DNA from: JBCCEJ01 sp039030335
GTDB lineage: Bacteria > Pseudomonadota > Gammaproteobacteria > HK1
NCBI GenBank assembly: GCA_039030335.1
Contig: JBCCEJ010000031.1
Location: forward strand, 1-61,011
Direction of reading: 5' to 3'
DNA: 61,011 nucleotides
Translations under genes and position numbers: made by a program
The notes under the pieces: model-generated
Databases searched by the model: none
What the model was told of the DNA's origin: nothing
The model's input: only the letters and a program-made list of their open reading frames with translations
Shown here: one piece after another, positions 38,726 through 47,957 of the stretch
How positions within the stretch are numbered: the stretch's first letter is position 1
How the letters are laid out: each line of letters opens with the position of its first letter

Positions 38726-38755
38726 CGAATTCCAATCCGCAACATGAGGTCCGTC

Positions 38756-39649
38756 ATGCCGACGCTGGTAACCGACGATGGAGTCAGTCTGTACTACGAA
38801 GAAGCCGGATCGGGCACGCCGTTGGTGTTCGTGCACGAATTCGCCGGTGACGCCCGAAGCTGGGAACCTCAGATGCGTCATTTCAGCCGCCGCTACAGGT
38901 GCGTCGCATACAATGCGCGGGGCTATCCGCCATCTGACGTACCTGACGACGGCAACTACTCGCAGGACCGCGCACGCCTCGATCTATTGGCTGTGGTGCA
39001 GCACGTATCGCCGGAACCAGTGCACATCGTCGGGCTCTCCATGGGGGGCTTCGCGGCGCTGCACTTCGGCCTGCATCATCCCGCACACGCGCGCTCGCTG
39101 GTCGTGGCTGGCTGCGGTTATGGAGCGGAGCGTGATCAGCGGGAAAAGTTCAGGACAGAAACCGAGGCGACGGCGAAACTCATCGAGAGCGGCTCTGGCG
39201 ACGCGTTTGCAGATCAGTATGGTAGCGGGCCGACACGCGTGCAGTTTCAGAACAAGGACCCGCGCGGCTGGCGTGAATTCAGAGACCAGCTGGCAGAGCA
39301 TTCCCTGGCGGGTGCGGCGCGCACGATTCGCGGCGTTCAGAAGGAGCGCCCTTCGTTGTTCGACCTGGAAGCGGAAATGCGCAAACTGCACGTCCCGACG
39401 CTGTTGTTGACCGGCGATGAAGACGAACCGTGCCTGGCCCCGAACGTGTTCATGAAGCGTACGATCCCTTCCGCGGCCCTCGAAGTCATGCCCAACGCCG
39501 GACACACCATCAATCTGGAAGACCCGGACCGCTTCAACCTGGCCGTCGCTACATTTATCACACAGGTTGATGCCGGCCGATGGCCAATGCGTGACCCGCG
39601 ATCCACCGGTGGCTCAATTCTCGGAATGCCGGCCAAAGGCGAGAGCTGA
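38756..39649 (+). CDS. Alpha/beta hydrolase
   Basis: 297 residues from ATG 38756; an ATG at 38744 is in frame but has the weaker ribosome-binding context. Serine hydrolase of the epoxide hydrolase/haloperoxidase/3-oxoadipate-lactonase type: nucleophile elbow G-L-S95-M-G-G, acid in TGDEDEP (D221 or D223), base H250 in NAGHTINLEDP. Oxyanion-side HEF at 27-29 replaces the more usual HG(F/W). It is a soluble protein with a C-terminal proline/glycine tail. Substrate not predictable. Confidence 0.88.
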   Translation: MPTLVTDDGVSLYYEEAGSGTPLVFVHEFAGDARSWEPQMRHFSRRYRCVAYNARGYPPSDVPDDGNYSQDRARLDLLAVVQHVSPEPVHIVGLSMGGFAALHFGLHHPAHARSLVVAGCGYGAERDQREKFRTETEATAKLIESGSGDAFADQYGSGPTRVQFQNKDPRGWREFRDQLAEHSLAGAARTIRGVQKERPSLFDLEAEMRKLHVPTLLLTGDEDEPCLAPNVFMKRTIPSAALEVMPNAGHTINLEDPDRFNLAVATFITQVDAGRWPMRDPRSTGGSILGMPAKGES

Positions 39650-39653
39650 ACTG

Positions 39654-39673
39654 CGGCAGCCGTGAAGCTGCCG
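39654..39673. terminator. Stem-loop between convergent genes, possible bidirectional terminator
   Basis: CGGCAGC (39654-39660) and GCTGCCG (39667-39673) pair around a six-base loop CGTGAA, in the short gap where the hydrolase gene and the ABC importer operon converge. No T-run follows, so termination may be weak or Rho-assisted. Confidence 0.4.
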
Positions 39674-39704
39674 TCGGACGCGCGGCGTTCGCGGTCGGCC
39701 CGAG

Positions 39705-40715
39705 TTACAGCTGATGGTGCGGTCCGCGCCCGTCGTCCGTGACCTTGTGGCAAGCAACACTGTGCCCCGGCAGGATTTCCCGAAGCGGCGGTGGATCGGT
39801 ATTGCAACGAGGCGAGGCGAATGGACAGCGGCCTGCGAACCGGCAGCCGGACGGGGGATTGATGGGACTCGGCGGATCGCCCTTCAGCCGGATCCGCTGA
39901 CTGCGCTCCGTGGCACTGCGGGCGCGCGCCGAAGGTACTGCTGAGAGCAAAGCCCAGGTATAGGGATGCAACGGCTGCTTGAACAGGGAAATACGGTCAG
40001 CCTGCTCGACGATAAGACCCAGATACATGACGGCGACCTCATCGCAGATGTACTGCACCACGCCGAGGTCATGGGAGATGAACAGGTACGTCAGGCCGAG
40101 TTCATTTTGCAGGTCTTGAAGAAGATTCAGGATCTGTGCCTGAATCGCGACGTCCAGCGCGGACACCGGCTCATCACAGACGACCAGTTCGGGCGTGGTC
40201 GCGAGCGCCCTGGCAACGCCGATACGCTGGCGCTGCCCGCCGGAGAACTGATGCGGGAACAGGTTCTGCTGTTCCGGGCGTAGCCCGACTTGTGCAAACA
40301 ACTCGCCAACGCGGGCCGCCCGCTCGGACGGCTTCCCGACGTGCATCAAATCCATGGGTTCACGCACGATGTCACCCGCGCGCGTGCGGGGGTTCAGCGA
40401 GCTGTAGGGGTCCTGGAAAATTATCTGCACCCGGCGGCGGGCCTCGCGGAGCTGGTGCCCCTTCAGATCGCTCAGTTCGGTCTCTCCGAGGCGAATCTGT
40501 CCCCCGGTGATATCGACCAGGCGCATCACGGCGAGGGCAGTAGTCGACTTGCCGGAGCCACTTTCCCCGACGATTCCGAAGGTCGTGCCGCGCCGGATGT
40601 TGAAGCTCACCCCGTCGACGGCGTGCACCACCGCGCGCTCGGCAAACGGGTGGGGCCGCGGGAGGTTGAAATGAACCTTCAGTCCGTCGACTTCGAGCAG
40701 TGCGTCCGCGTTCAT
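39705..40715 (-). CDS. Peptide/nickel-type ABC transporter ATP-binding protein (DppF/OppF-like)
   Basis: 336 residues from ATG 40715. Cytosolic ATPase of a Dpp/Opp-type importer: Walker A GESGSGKST, signature QFSGGQRQRIGVARAL, Walker B ELVVCDEP, switch H in FISHDLGVV, and a C-terminal oligopeptide_HPY extension with RCPFASPRC, a cysteine pair often binding an iron-sulfur cluster or zinc in this family. Its start overlaps the dppD stop as ATGA. Last gene of the operon. Confidence 0.93.
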   Translation of the reverse strand: MNADALLEVDGLKVHFNLPRPHPFAERAVVHAVDGVSFNIRRGTTFGIVGESGSGKSTTALAVMRLVDITGGQIRLGETELSDLKGHQLREARRRVQIIFQDPYSSLNPRTRAGDIVREPMDLMHVGKPSERAARVGELFAQVGLRPEQQNLFPHQFSGGQRQRIGVARALATTPELVVCDEPVSALDVAIQAQILNLLQDLQNELGLTYLFISHDLGVVQYICDEVAVMYLGLIVEQADRISLFKQPLHPYTWALLSAVPSARARSATERSQRIRLKGDPPSPINPPSGCRFAGRCPFASPRCNTDPPPLREILPGHSVACHKVTDDGRGPHHQL

Positions 40716-41710
40716 GCTGCGGCGTCCGTTTCGTGTAGCCAGCAGGCCACCTGGTGACCGGCCTCAGCAACGGTCAGCCGGGGTGCCTGCTGCCGACATC
40801 GGTCATCCGCATGGTCGCACCGCGGCGCAAACGCGCATCCCGACCCGAGCGCGGTAAGAGGAGGCACCACGCCCGGGATCTCGGTGAGCGGCTGGCGCGT
40901 GGGTGATGGATCCGCTTCGAGATGGGGTACACACGTGATCAGACCGCGCGTATACGGGTGCAGCGGATCTCCCAGGATGACGTCGACCGGCCCCTGCTCG
41001 ACGACACGGCCGGCGTACATGACCACCACCCGATCGGTCATCTCGGCGATCGCGCCCATGTCGTGGGTAATCAGCACGATCGCGGTGCCCGTGCGCTCGC
41101 GAAGGTCCACCAGCAAGTCGAAGATCTGCGCCTGCACCGTGACGTCCAGCGCCGTCGTCGGTTCGTCAGCGATCAGCACGCGCGGATTACAAGCGAGCCC
41201 GATGGCGATCATGACGCGCTGGCGCATGCCGCCGGACAGTTGATGAGGATACTCGTACACACGCCTCTCCGGCACCGGGATGCCGACTGCAGCCAGCATT
41301 TCGATCGCGCGCCCCATCGCCGCTTTGCGATCGAGTCCCTCGTGCCGCCGCACCGTCTCCGCGATCTGCTCACCGACGGTGTAGACCGGATTCAGCGACG
41401 TCATCGGTTCCTGGAAGACCATGGAGATGTCGTTGCCGCGTACCTCGCGCAGCCGCTGGTGAGAAGCGTTCAGCAGATCCTCGCCTTCCAGCAGTACCCG
41501 GCCACCGGCGATCCGCCCCGGCGGCGTCGGTACCAACCCCATGATGGTCAGCGCCGTCATGCTCTTGCCGCAACCGGATTCACCGACGATGCCGAGCGAC
41601 TCGCCCGGCATCAGCGCCAGGTCGATACCGTCGAGCACTCGCGCCGTGCCGGCGCGAGTGCGGAACTCGACCTGCACGTCTTCCAGTTCGAGGAGGGGGG
41701 TATCAGGCAC
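40712..41710 (-). CDS. Peptide/nickel-type ABC transporter ATP-binding protein (DppD/OppD-like)
   Basis: 332 residues from a GTG at 41710, overlapping the upstream permease stop by one base (TAGTG). Second ATPase of the importer: Walker A GESGCGKSM, signature QLSGGMRQRVMIAIGL, Walker B VLIADEPTTALD, H in ITHDMGAI, with a C-terminal CAFAPRC tail. OppD/DppD and OppF/DppF form a heterodimer below the two permeases. Confidence 0.93.
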   Translation of the reverse strand: MPDTPLLELEDVQVEFRTRAGTARVLDGIDLALMPGESLGIVGESGCGKSMTALTIMGLVPTPPGRIAGGRVLLEGEDLLNASHQRLREVRGNDISMVFQEPMTSLNPVYTVGEQIAETVRRHEGLDRKAAMGRAIEMLAAVGIPVPERRVYEYPHQLSGGMRQRVMIAIGLACNPRVLIADEPTTALDVTVQAQIFDLLVDLRERTGTAIVLITHDMGAIAEMTDRVVVMYAGRVVEQGPVDVILGDPLHPYTRGLITCVPHLEADPSPTRQPLTEIPGVVPPLTALGSGCAFAPRCDHADDRCRQQAPRLTVAEAGHQVACWLHETDAAA

Positions 41711-42603
41711 TACCGCTCCCTCAGTTTCGGATTCAGCGCATCGGTCAGACCGTCACCGATCAGGCTTACACTCAGTACGGTTACGAAAATGGCGATGCCC
41801 GGGAAGGTCACGGACCACCACGCGTCGATAATGAAATCGCGGTTCGAGCCGATCATCAGGCCCCAGCTCATGACATTGGGGTCGCCGAGCCCGAGGAAAC
41901 TGAGACCAGCCTCGAAGAGTATCGCAACGCCGATCGTCAGCGTCGCCGAGACGACCAGCGGCGGCAGGGCATTCGGCAGGATCACACGCCAGATGATGCG
42001 CGCGTTCCCGGCTCCGATGGCGCGCGCCGCCTTGACGTATTCCAGTTCCTTGAGGCGGAGGAACTCGCCCCGCGTCAGCCGCGCGACCGACGGCCAGCTG
42101 ACGATGCCGATCGCCACTGCGATGGTCGTCAGGCTCTGTGAGAACAAACTTACTAGAACCATTGCGAACAACAGCGCTGGCAGCACCTGGAAAAACTCGG
42201 TGAGGCGCATCAACAGCTCGTCGACAAGACCGCCGTAAAAGCCTGCTGCCGCCCCGATACTGATCCCGATGACCACGGTCAGCAGCGCCGCGCTGGCGCC
42301 AACGGCGAGTGTGGCGTGGCCACCATGAATTATGCCTGCCAGCACGTCGCGTCCGACGAAGTCCGACCCTAACGGTACTTCCGGGCCGTCGCCAGGTGGG
42401 GCAAACGGACCCCATACGACATCGAAAGGATCAACCGGATAGAAGAACGGGCAGATGAGGGTAATGACCAGTACACAGCTCATCAGCAACAGGCCAACGA
42501 TCGCCGAGCGATTGCGGATGAACATGCCCCACGCTTCGCGCATCGGGCTGTAGCTCGGCGCCAGAAATTCATCTCCCGATTCGCCGGCGCGAGTCTCGCT
42601 CAT
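41710..42603 (-). CDS. Peptide/nickel-type ABC transporter permease (DppC-like)
   Basis: 297 residues from ATG 42603 (ATGA overlap with the previous gene). Inner-membrane permease with the extended N-terminus of DppC (OppC_N region, one helix about 35-58 and the VWGPFAPPGDGPEVPLGSDFVGRD loop) and five further helices. The EAA-type coupling loop reads EYVKAARAIGAGNARIIWRVILPNALPP (about 190-217). Confidence 0.93.
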   Translation of the reverse strand: MSETRAGESGDEFLAPSYSPMREAWGMFIRNRSAIVGLLLMSCVLVITLICPFFYPVDPFDVVWGPFAPPGDGPEVPLGSDFVGRDVLAGIIHGGHATLAVGASAALLTVVIGISIGAAAGFYGGLVDELLMRLTEFFQVLPALLFAMVLVSLFSQSLTTIAVAIGIVSWPSVARLTRGEFLRLKELEYVKAARAIGAGNARIIWRVILPNALPPLVVSATLTIGVAILFEAGLSFLGLGDPNVMSWGLMIGSNRDFIIDAWWSVTFPGIAIFVTVLSVSLIGDGLTDALNPKLRER

Positions 42604-43589
42604 CGGTGACCTCCCGATGCTGTTCCGATGCGTGGGTCGACGATCCGATAGGTCAAATCCGTCAGCAGGTTGGCCACGACCACCATCAGCGATGCAAAGA
42701 AGAGTATGCCGAGAATGGTTGGATGGTCGCGGCGGAGAATGGACTCGAACGCGAGTTGGCCGAGCCCGGGCCAGTTGAAGACCGTCTCGACCAGCACCGC
42801 CCCGGACAGCATCCCGCCGAACTGCAGTCCAGCCAGTGTGACTACCGGGAGAACGGCGTTACGCAACGCGTGCTTGTACGTCACGAGCCGTTCCGACAGC
42901 CCCTTGGCGCGCGCGGTCCGGATGTAGTCGGCACCCATGACATCGAGCATGCTTGCGCGCGAGATGCGGCTGTACTGCGCGAGAAAGATGATGGAGAGCG
43001 TGAACGCCGGCAGCACCAGATGGTGTGCGATATCCAGCATCCGAAAGATCCCTGTCGCACTCTGACTGATATCGATCATGCCGGACAGCGGAAAGAGCGG
43101 CATGGCAGACGAAAAGATGATGAGCAACATGATGCCGGTCCAGAACACCGGCGCTGAGTAGCCGACCAGAGAGAAGACCGTAACGAGCGAGCTGAAGAGA
43201 CCTTCCGGGTTCCGTGACGCGAGTACCCCGAGTATCGTTCCGATGATTACCGAGAGAACCAGGGCGGTCACGACCAGCAGTATCGTCGGCCCGAGACGCT
43301 CCAGGATCAGGTCGAGGACGGGTGAATTGAAGAATAGCGAGTCACCGAGGTCACCGGTCAGCATACGCTGCATATAGACCAGCAGCTGCTCGGGCAGACT
43401 CTTGTCGAGCCCGTATTCGCGGCGGATGTCGTTGATGATCTCTTCCGTCGCGCCGCCCATTTCGCCGGCGATCGTCAGCGCGGGATCGCCAGGCGCCAGA
43501 CGAATCAACAGGAAATTCAGAACGACGACGGCCATCACGAGGCTGAAGGCGTAGAGCAACCGCTTCAAGACCGTGCCGATCGTCTTCAT
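42600..43589 (-). CDS. Peptide/nickel-type ABC transporter permease (DppB-like)
   Basis: 329 residues from ATG 43589. Six hydrophobic helices. First helix FSLVMAVVVLNFLLIRLAPGDPA is the typical DppB start, and the coupling loop is MGADYIRTARAKGLSERLVTYKHALRNAVLPVVT (about 230-263). Separated from the upstream binding-protein gene by a 124-base gap that contains a strong hairpin. Confidence 0.93.
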   Translation of the reverse strand: MKTIGTVLKRLLYAFSLVMAVVVLNFLLIRLAPGDPALTIAGEMGGATEEIINDIRREYGLDKSLPEQLLVYMQRMLTGDLGDSLFFNSPVLDLILERLGPTILLVVTALVLSVIIGTILGVLASRNPEGLFSSLVTVFSLVGYSAPVFWTGIMLLIIFSSAMPLFPLSGMIDISQSATGIFRMLDIAHHLVLPAFTLSIIFLAQYSRISRASMLDVMGADYIRTARAKGLSERLVTYKHALRNAVLPVVTLAGLQFGGMLSGAVLVETVFNWPGLGQLAFESILRRDHPTILGILFFASLMVVVANLLTDLTYRIVDPRIGTASGGHR

Positions 43590-43682
43590 GGTCGCAGGTG
43601 CCTCGGATGGCGGGAAAGCTCCGCGGCCAGGCCCCGGAGGTTGCGGACTGACCGCCGCACGGGCGGCGGCCAGTTCCAGAGC

Positions 43683-43707
43683 TGGCCGTCACCCGCGGTG
43701 ACGGCCA
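43683..43707 (-). other. 11-bp stem-loop between the binding-protein and permease genes
   Basis: TGGCCGTCACC and GGTGACGGCCA pair perfectly around a three-base loop (CGC), six bases past the stop of the substrate-binding-protein gene. There is no T-run. Hairpins here commonly protect the 3' end of the binding-protein mRNA or partly stop transcription, which raises binding protein over permease. Confidence 0.6.
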
Positions 43708-43713
43708 TCGCGC

Positions 43714-45303
43714 TCAGCGGTCCAGCCAGACCTCATCCATCGGCTGCATGGCACCCCACACGGTGAGCGGGGGATTCTTGACGGCCTTGTCATAAACCGT
43801 CACATACGGCTCTTCGTTGATGAAGTAGAGCGGCAACTCGTCGTTGACGATGTCCTGGAATTCCCCGTAGAGGGCTTTGCGCTTTTCCATATCCAGCGTC
43901 GCGCCCGCTTCCTGCAAGAGTGCATCAACGCGCTCGTTGCAGTAACCCTGCGTGTTCGACCAGATCGTGTTCTTGATATTGCCGCAGAGGTAGATGCGGT
44001 GGACACCGATAACCGGGTCCGGGTAGTTCCAGTGATCGTTCATCGTGAACTGGTAGTCCCATGACGCGATCTGTTTCGCCCAACTGGGGAAATCGGCCGG
44101 CTTGCGCAGTTCGACGTCGATACCAACTTTCTTGAGCTGCGATTTGACATAGTTCGCGCCGGTACCGAGCGAGTCGGCGTGGAAAGTCGGGTAGTCGAGT
44201 GTCACCTTGAAGCGCTTGCCATCAGAGCCCGCCTTGTAGCCGGCTTCATCGAGAAGCGCCTTGGCTTTGTCGAGGTCCACTGCGTAGGTGCCGATCACTT
44301 TTTCTGAGTGGTACGGGCTTGCGTGATAGAACGGACTGTAGCCGCGGTGGGGGACTTTGCCGAACAGCTTGTCGACCATGAAATCCTGGTCGATTGCGTA
44401 CGCGACTGCTTTGCGCACCAGTTTGTTGTCGAACGGCGCTTTGCGCATGTTGAATTCGATGTAGTTGATCGGACCGAGCGCCTCATAGCCGACGGAGGTT
44501 ACCGTCAGTTTCGGGTTTTTCTCGAGCCGCGGCACATCGCGAAAACGCACGCCTGTGAACGGATAAAAATCGACTTCCCCTTTTTCCAGCGCAAGCATGC
44601 GCACCGAAGTTTCTTTGATGAATTTCAGCACGATCTTGTCGAGATACGGACGCCCCGGAATGAAGAAATTCTCATTCTTCTCAAGCACGACGTACTGACC
44701 CTTGACCCACTCCTTGAACTTGAACGGGCCGGAGCCGACCGGTTTACCATTCATCGGGTGCGTCTTCGGATTCTGGCCATCGCCGTACACGTGCTTGGGA
44801 ATCACTGGCATCAATAGCGGCGCGAGGGCTTGCATCAGCGCGGGATGCGGCTTCTTCAGTTTGAACACCGCGGTGAGCGGATCCGGTGTTTCCACGGTAT
44901 CGACCGCATCGAACATGGCGATGCCGAAAGGATGGTTCGCCTTCACCGTGGCGAGGGAGAACGCCACGTCTTCGGACGTAATCGGCTTGCCATCATGGAA
45001 CGTCGCGCCTTCGACGAGGTTGAACGTGTAGCTCAACCCGTCGTCTGCGACGGTCCAGGACTTGGCGAGATAGGGGTGGGGCTTGAACTTGTCGTCAATG
45101 CGCACCAGCCCCGCGAAAATCTGCGTCCCCGGTACGCCAGTGGCACCCCCAGACTGCACCGCCGGGTTCAGGTGTCGAACGCCGGCACCACCGCCGATCG
45201 TGAGGGTTCCGCCCGTCTTGGGCGTCGCGGCAAATACGCTGCCGGCGAACGTCAGGGCAAGACCGGTGACCAACCACCGGTGTAGTGGGGCTCTATTGCG
45301 CAT
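43714..45303 (-). CDS. ABC transporter substrate-binding protein, family 5 (peptide/nickel type)
   Basis: 529 residues from ATG 45303 (AGAGGTG upstream). A signal peptide covers about 1-27, with cleavage probably after VFA. Family SBP_bac_5 layout: GGAGVRHLNPAV near the start, LAKSWTVADDGLSYTFNLVEGATFHDGKPITSEDVAFSL as the family signature, and VRKAVAYAIDQD in the second lobe. It delivers the ligand, a peptide or another small cationic or organic solute, to DppBCDF encoded downstream. First gene of the operon; the 248 bases upstream hold no gene and presumably the promoter. Confidence 0.93.
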   Translation of the reverse strand: MRNRAPLHRWLVTGLALTFAGSVFAATPKTGGTLTIGGGAGVRHLNPAVQSGGATGVPGTQIFAGLVRIDDKFKPHPYLAKSWTVADDGLSYTFNLVEGATFHDGKPITSEDVAFSLATVKANHPFGIAMFDAVDTVETPDPLTAVFKLKKPHPALMQALAPLLMPVIPKHVYGDGQNPKTHPMNGKPVGSGPFKFKEWVKGQYVVLEKNENFFIPGRPYLDKIVLKFIKETSVRMLALEKGEVDFYPFTGVRFRDVPRLEKNPKLTVTSVGYEALGPINYIEFNMRKAPFDNKLVRKAVAYAIDQDFMVDKLFGKVPHRGYSPFYHASPYHSEKVIGTYAVDLDKAKALLDEAGYKAGSDGKRFKVTLDYPTFHADSLGTGANYVKSQLKKVGIDVELRKPADFPSWAKQIASWDYQFTMNDHWNYPDPVIGVHRIYLCGNIKNTIWSNTQGYCNERVDALLQEAGATLDMEKRKALYGEFQDIVNDELPLYFINEEPYVTVYDKAVKNPPLTVWGAMQPMDEVWLDR

Positions 45304-45551
45304 GAACTGCACCTCTTAGCCTGTCTCGAATGTGTGGACAGCCGCGCAGTACACGCTGTGTGTGCGCCGCCTCCCCCAATTTCTTGTTCGTACGTAAACG
45401 GTCAACGGACCCGTAGCGAGCCAGACCGCCGCCGATAGCCTAGCTCTGAATCCGCCGACGGCACAATCCGCCTTGAGGGCATGGCACCCGCGTTCACGAC
45501 AGCCTGATGGAAAATCTCGCGCGGCAGCCATCGCCGCCCGGCCGGATCGTC

Positions 45552-46217
45552 TCAGCTCTCGAATGGACGTCCGTCGAAGCGGTCGACGCTCACGAACTCC
45601 GCGACTGGCCGACGACGCAATTTGGTCAACTGCTTGAGCGGTCGCCCGATTGGCATGACGGCCGCGACCGCGTGGTCGTCCGGTAACCCCAGCAAGGCCT
45701 TCAGTTCCGGTTCGCGCGCGATGGCGAGTGTCGTGATGGTGCCACCGCAACCCTCCGCCCGGGCGGCCAGAAGAATGTTCCAGACCATCGGATAGATGGA
45801 CGCGCCGCTGATCATGCCGATCCGGTCCAGGTCCTGGTCCATCGAGGCGACGAGCCCCAGGTTGACGCACACGACCAGAACGAGGTCCGCGGCTACGAAC
45901 GGCTGGGTCAACGCCGCCGGAGCCGGCGTGCTGGCGATGGTCTCGGCACTGACGGCAGTCGGGTTCACGGCGTTCCAGGGGCTTTCACCAGCGCGGATCT
46001 GCGCGGCGTAACGCTTAGCGGCCGGTTCGGCGAGACGCGCGAGTTCCGCCTTCGTCGCGGGATCGCGCACGACGATGATGTGGCCCCCCTGACGATTACC
46101 CCCGCTCGGCGCAAAGCGTGCGTTCTCCAGAATGACACCGAGCACTTCATCGGATACCGGTTCGCCGGAAAATTCACGACAGGCAAAGGTCGTGCGCATG
46201 GCTTCGTATAGGTCCAA
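45552..46217 (-). CDS. Nitroreductase-family FMN oxidoreductase
   Basis: 221 residues from a TTG at 46217 with AGGAG eight bases upstream; ATG 46199 is the next option. Homodimeric FMN enzymes that reduce nitro groups, quinones or enones with NAD(P)H. Family pattern: TTFACREFSGEPV (FMN-binding Arg), RFAPSGGNRQGGHIIVV (substrate/FMN loop), and GGTITTLAI near the C-terminal FMN site. It ends after the usual GRPLKQL-like segment. Similar in type but not closely alike to the nitroreductase at 49185-49937. Confidence 0.88.
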   Translation of the reverse strand: MDLYEAMRTTFACREFSGEPVSDEVLGVILENARFAPSGGNRQGGHIIVVRDPATKAELARLAEPAAKRYAAQIRAGESPWNAVNPTAVSAETIASTPAPAALTQPFVAADLVLVVCVNLGLVASMDQDLDRIGMISGASIYPMVWNILLAARAEGCGGTITTLAIAREPELKALLGLPDDHAVAAVMPIGRPLKQLTKLRRRPVAEFVSVDRFDGRPFES

Positions 46218-46338
46218 CTGGCTTCTCCTCGTTGAGGTCCCTGAAGCAGGCTGCTTCGTTCAATTCATCCCGCAGCCGAGGGCATCCACGCGGGCGCCGG
46301 GCTGTCGTGTACGACGGACGCCGCGTTGGCGGGCACCG

Positions 46339-46779
46339 TCAGCGTCGATCGAGCGGACGCACGCGCTCGAGTGCGGCGCGCACATGATCTTCCAACGGCT
46401 GTGACTGTCCGGTCGCCACATCGATTCGCACGGTCACGATCTCGGCGGTCGCGATGCATCGCCCGGCACTGAACACGGCCTGACCGAGCGTGTACGAGCT
46501 GCGTCCGATCCGGGTGATGGTCGAGCCGATATCCACGGTGGCTGGAAACGACAGCGCGGCACGATATTCGATGGTCGTCTTGGCGATCGCGAAGCCAGAC
46601 AGGGCAGGGCCGCCTTCCGATTCCAGATGCTCTGTGCGCAGCCGCACGCGCCCGTCTTCGAAAAAGGCGCCGATCGCGCCATTGTTGACGTGACTGTTCG
46701 GGTCGAGGTCCGAGTAGCGCACCGTCGTCGCGCTCCACACCGGGTAGATGTCCGGCTCGTCCAGCCTGAATTCACTCAC
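46339..46779 (-). CDS. Hot-dog-fold acyl-CoA thioesterase (4HBT/YbgC type)
   Basis: 146 residues from a GTG at 46779, which overlaps the stop of the CaiB-type gene as GTGA. The active-site pattern YSDLDPNSHVNNGAIGAFFEDGRV is that of 4-hydroxybenzoyl-CoA thioesterase-like enzymes, with D26 as the likely catalytic acid and HVNN following. Coupling to a CoA-transferase gene suggests it frees the acid at the end of the same CoA-ester route. Substrate unknown. Confidence 0.88.
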   Translation of the reverse strand: MSEFRLDEPDIYPVWSATTVRYSDLDPNSHVNNGAIGAFFEDGRVRLRTEHLESEGGPALSGFAIAKTTIEYRAALSFPATVDIGSTITRIGRSSYTLGQAVFSAGRCIATAEIVTVRIDVATGQSQPLEDHVRAALERVRPLDRR

Positions 46780-47957
46780 GATGTTTTACCGGGCAGGTCG
46801 AACGCGTGCTCCAACCGCGCCGCCGACACGGCGCCATCGTCGTAGCCCACCTCGCGCAGCAGTTCGTCGGTGTGCTCGCCGAGGCCGGGTAGAGCAAAAG
46901 ACTGACGGCCCGGCTCATTTCGAAATTTGAGCGGCGTACCGAGGTGTTCCCAGCCGCGCTCGTCAACCACGACCATCTCACGCGCCCGCAGCTGGGGATC
47001 GTCCATCGCCTCGCGCAGGTTGTTGACAGGCGCTACCGCCATATCGACATCCGCGCACCAGACCATCCACTCTTCGAGCGTGCGGGTCTTGAACGTCTCG
47101 ATGAAGAACTGTCGAACGGGCTCCTGGGTAGGCCCCGGTGGCGGCTCGCAGTAGGGGATGAGGTCGGGTCGGCCCAGCTTGTTCAGGAAGTTCGCGGCAA
47201 AGTGCATTTCAGCGCCCCCGAGCGCCAGGTGCCGCCCGTCCTTGGTCGCGTAGATCCGATACATCGCGTTGCCGCCCCAGCTGCGCTCGTCTTTTGGGGC
47301 GGGCGGGCGGTGCTCGGCGAACACCGGGCCAAGATTGTTCGGCATCGATGCGACCAGCGAATCCATCATCGCAATGTCGAGATAATCACCCACGCCAGTC
47401 TGCTGGCGCCGCAGCAAAGCCATCAGGATGCCCGACAGCCCGTAGAGGGCGGCCAGCATATCCGCATTGGCCATCCCGGGAACAACCGGTGCGTCATTCT
47501 GGTCCGCGTTGACCGACAGGATGCCAGCGTAAGCCTGGGTGGCGAGGTCATGGGCTGGCTTGTTCACGTACGGGCCATCCTGTCCGAACGCCGAGATGGA
47601 GCAGTAGACGATCTGCGGCGCGCGCAGTCGCACAGCGTCGTAGTCTACTTTCAACCGCTTCACCACCCCTGGCCTGAACGCTTCGATCATGACGTCGGCG
47701 CTCTCGGCCAGGCGCATCAGAATCTCCCTGCCGGCGTCACTTTTGAGATTCAGCTGGATACTGCGCTTACCGCGGTGGGTGTTCGAGAAAAAGACCGAGA
47801 ACGCGTCCCGCTTCAGACCTATGTCGCGGTTCGGTTCGCCGCCGTTCGCGGGTTCTACCTTGATAACGTCTGCCCCATGGTCTGCCATCAGCTGGGTGAG
47901 GTGCGGTCCTGGCAGGAACAGCGACAGGTCGATCACGCGGACGCCAGCAAGTTTCAT
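46776..47957 (-). CDS. CaiB/BaiF-family CoA-transferase
   Basis: 393 residues from ATG 47957. Family III CoA-transferases move CoA between organic acids through an aspartyl-CoA intermediate; the nucleophile is D137 in PAHDLATQAYAGI. Other blocks: VRVIDLSLFLPGP, HGADVIKVEP, SVFFSNTHRGKRSI and SISAFGQDGPY. Its start overlaps the pyrC stop (ATGA) and its stop overlaps the thioesterase start. Acid partner not predictable; carnitine, bile-acid and oxalate-type members share this pattern. Confidence 0.92.
   Translation of the reverse strand: MKLAGVRVIDLSLFLPGPHLTQLMADHGADVIKVEPANGGEPNRDIGLKRDAFSVFFSNTHRGKRSIQLNLKSDAGREILMRLAESADVMIEAFRPGVVKRLKVDYDAVRLRAPQIVYCSISAFGQDGPYVNKPAHDLATQAYAGILSVNADQNDAPVVPGMANADMLAALYGLSGILMALLRRQQTGVGDYLDIAMMDSLVASMPNNLGPVFAEHRPPAPKDERSWGGNAMYRIYATKDGRHLALGGAEMHFAANFLNKLGRPDLIPYCEPPPGPTQEPVRQFFIETFKTRTLEEWMVWCADVDMAVAPVNNLREAMDDPQLRAREMVVVDERGWEHLGTPLKFRNEPGRQSFALPGLGEHTDELLREVGYDDGAVSAARLEHAFDLPGKTS

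Noticed and set aside
40922..42238. A 438-codon open frame on the plus strand
   Set aside because: Antisense to the dppD and dppC-like genes, which have all ABC motifs; no ribosome-binding site.
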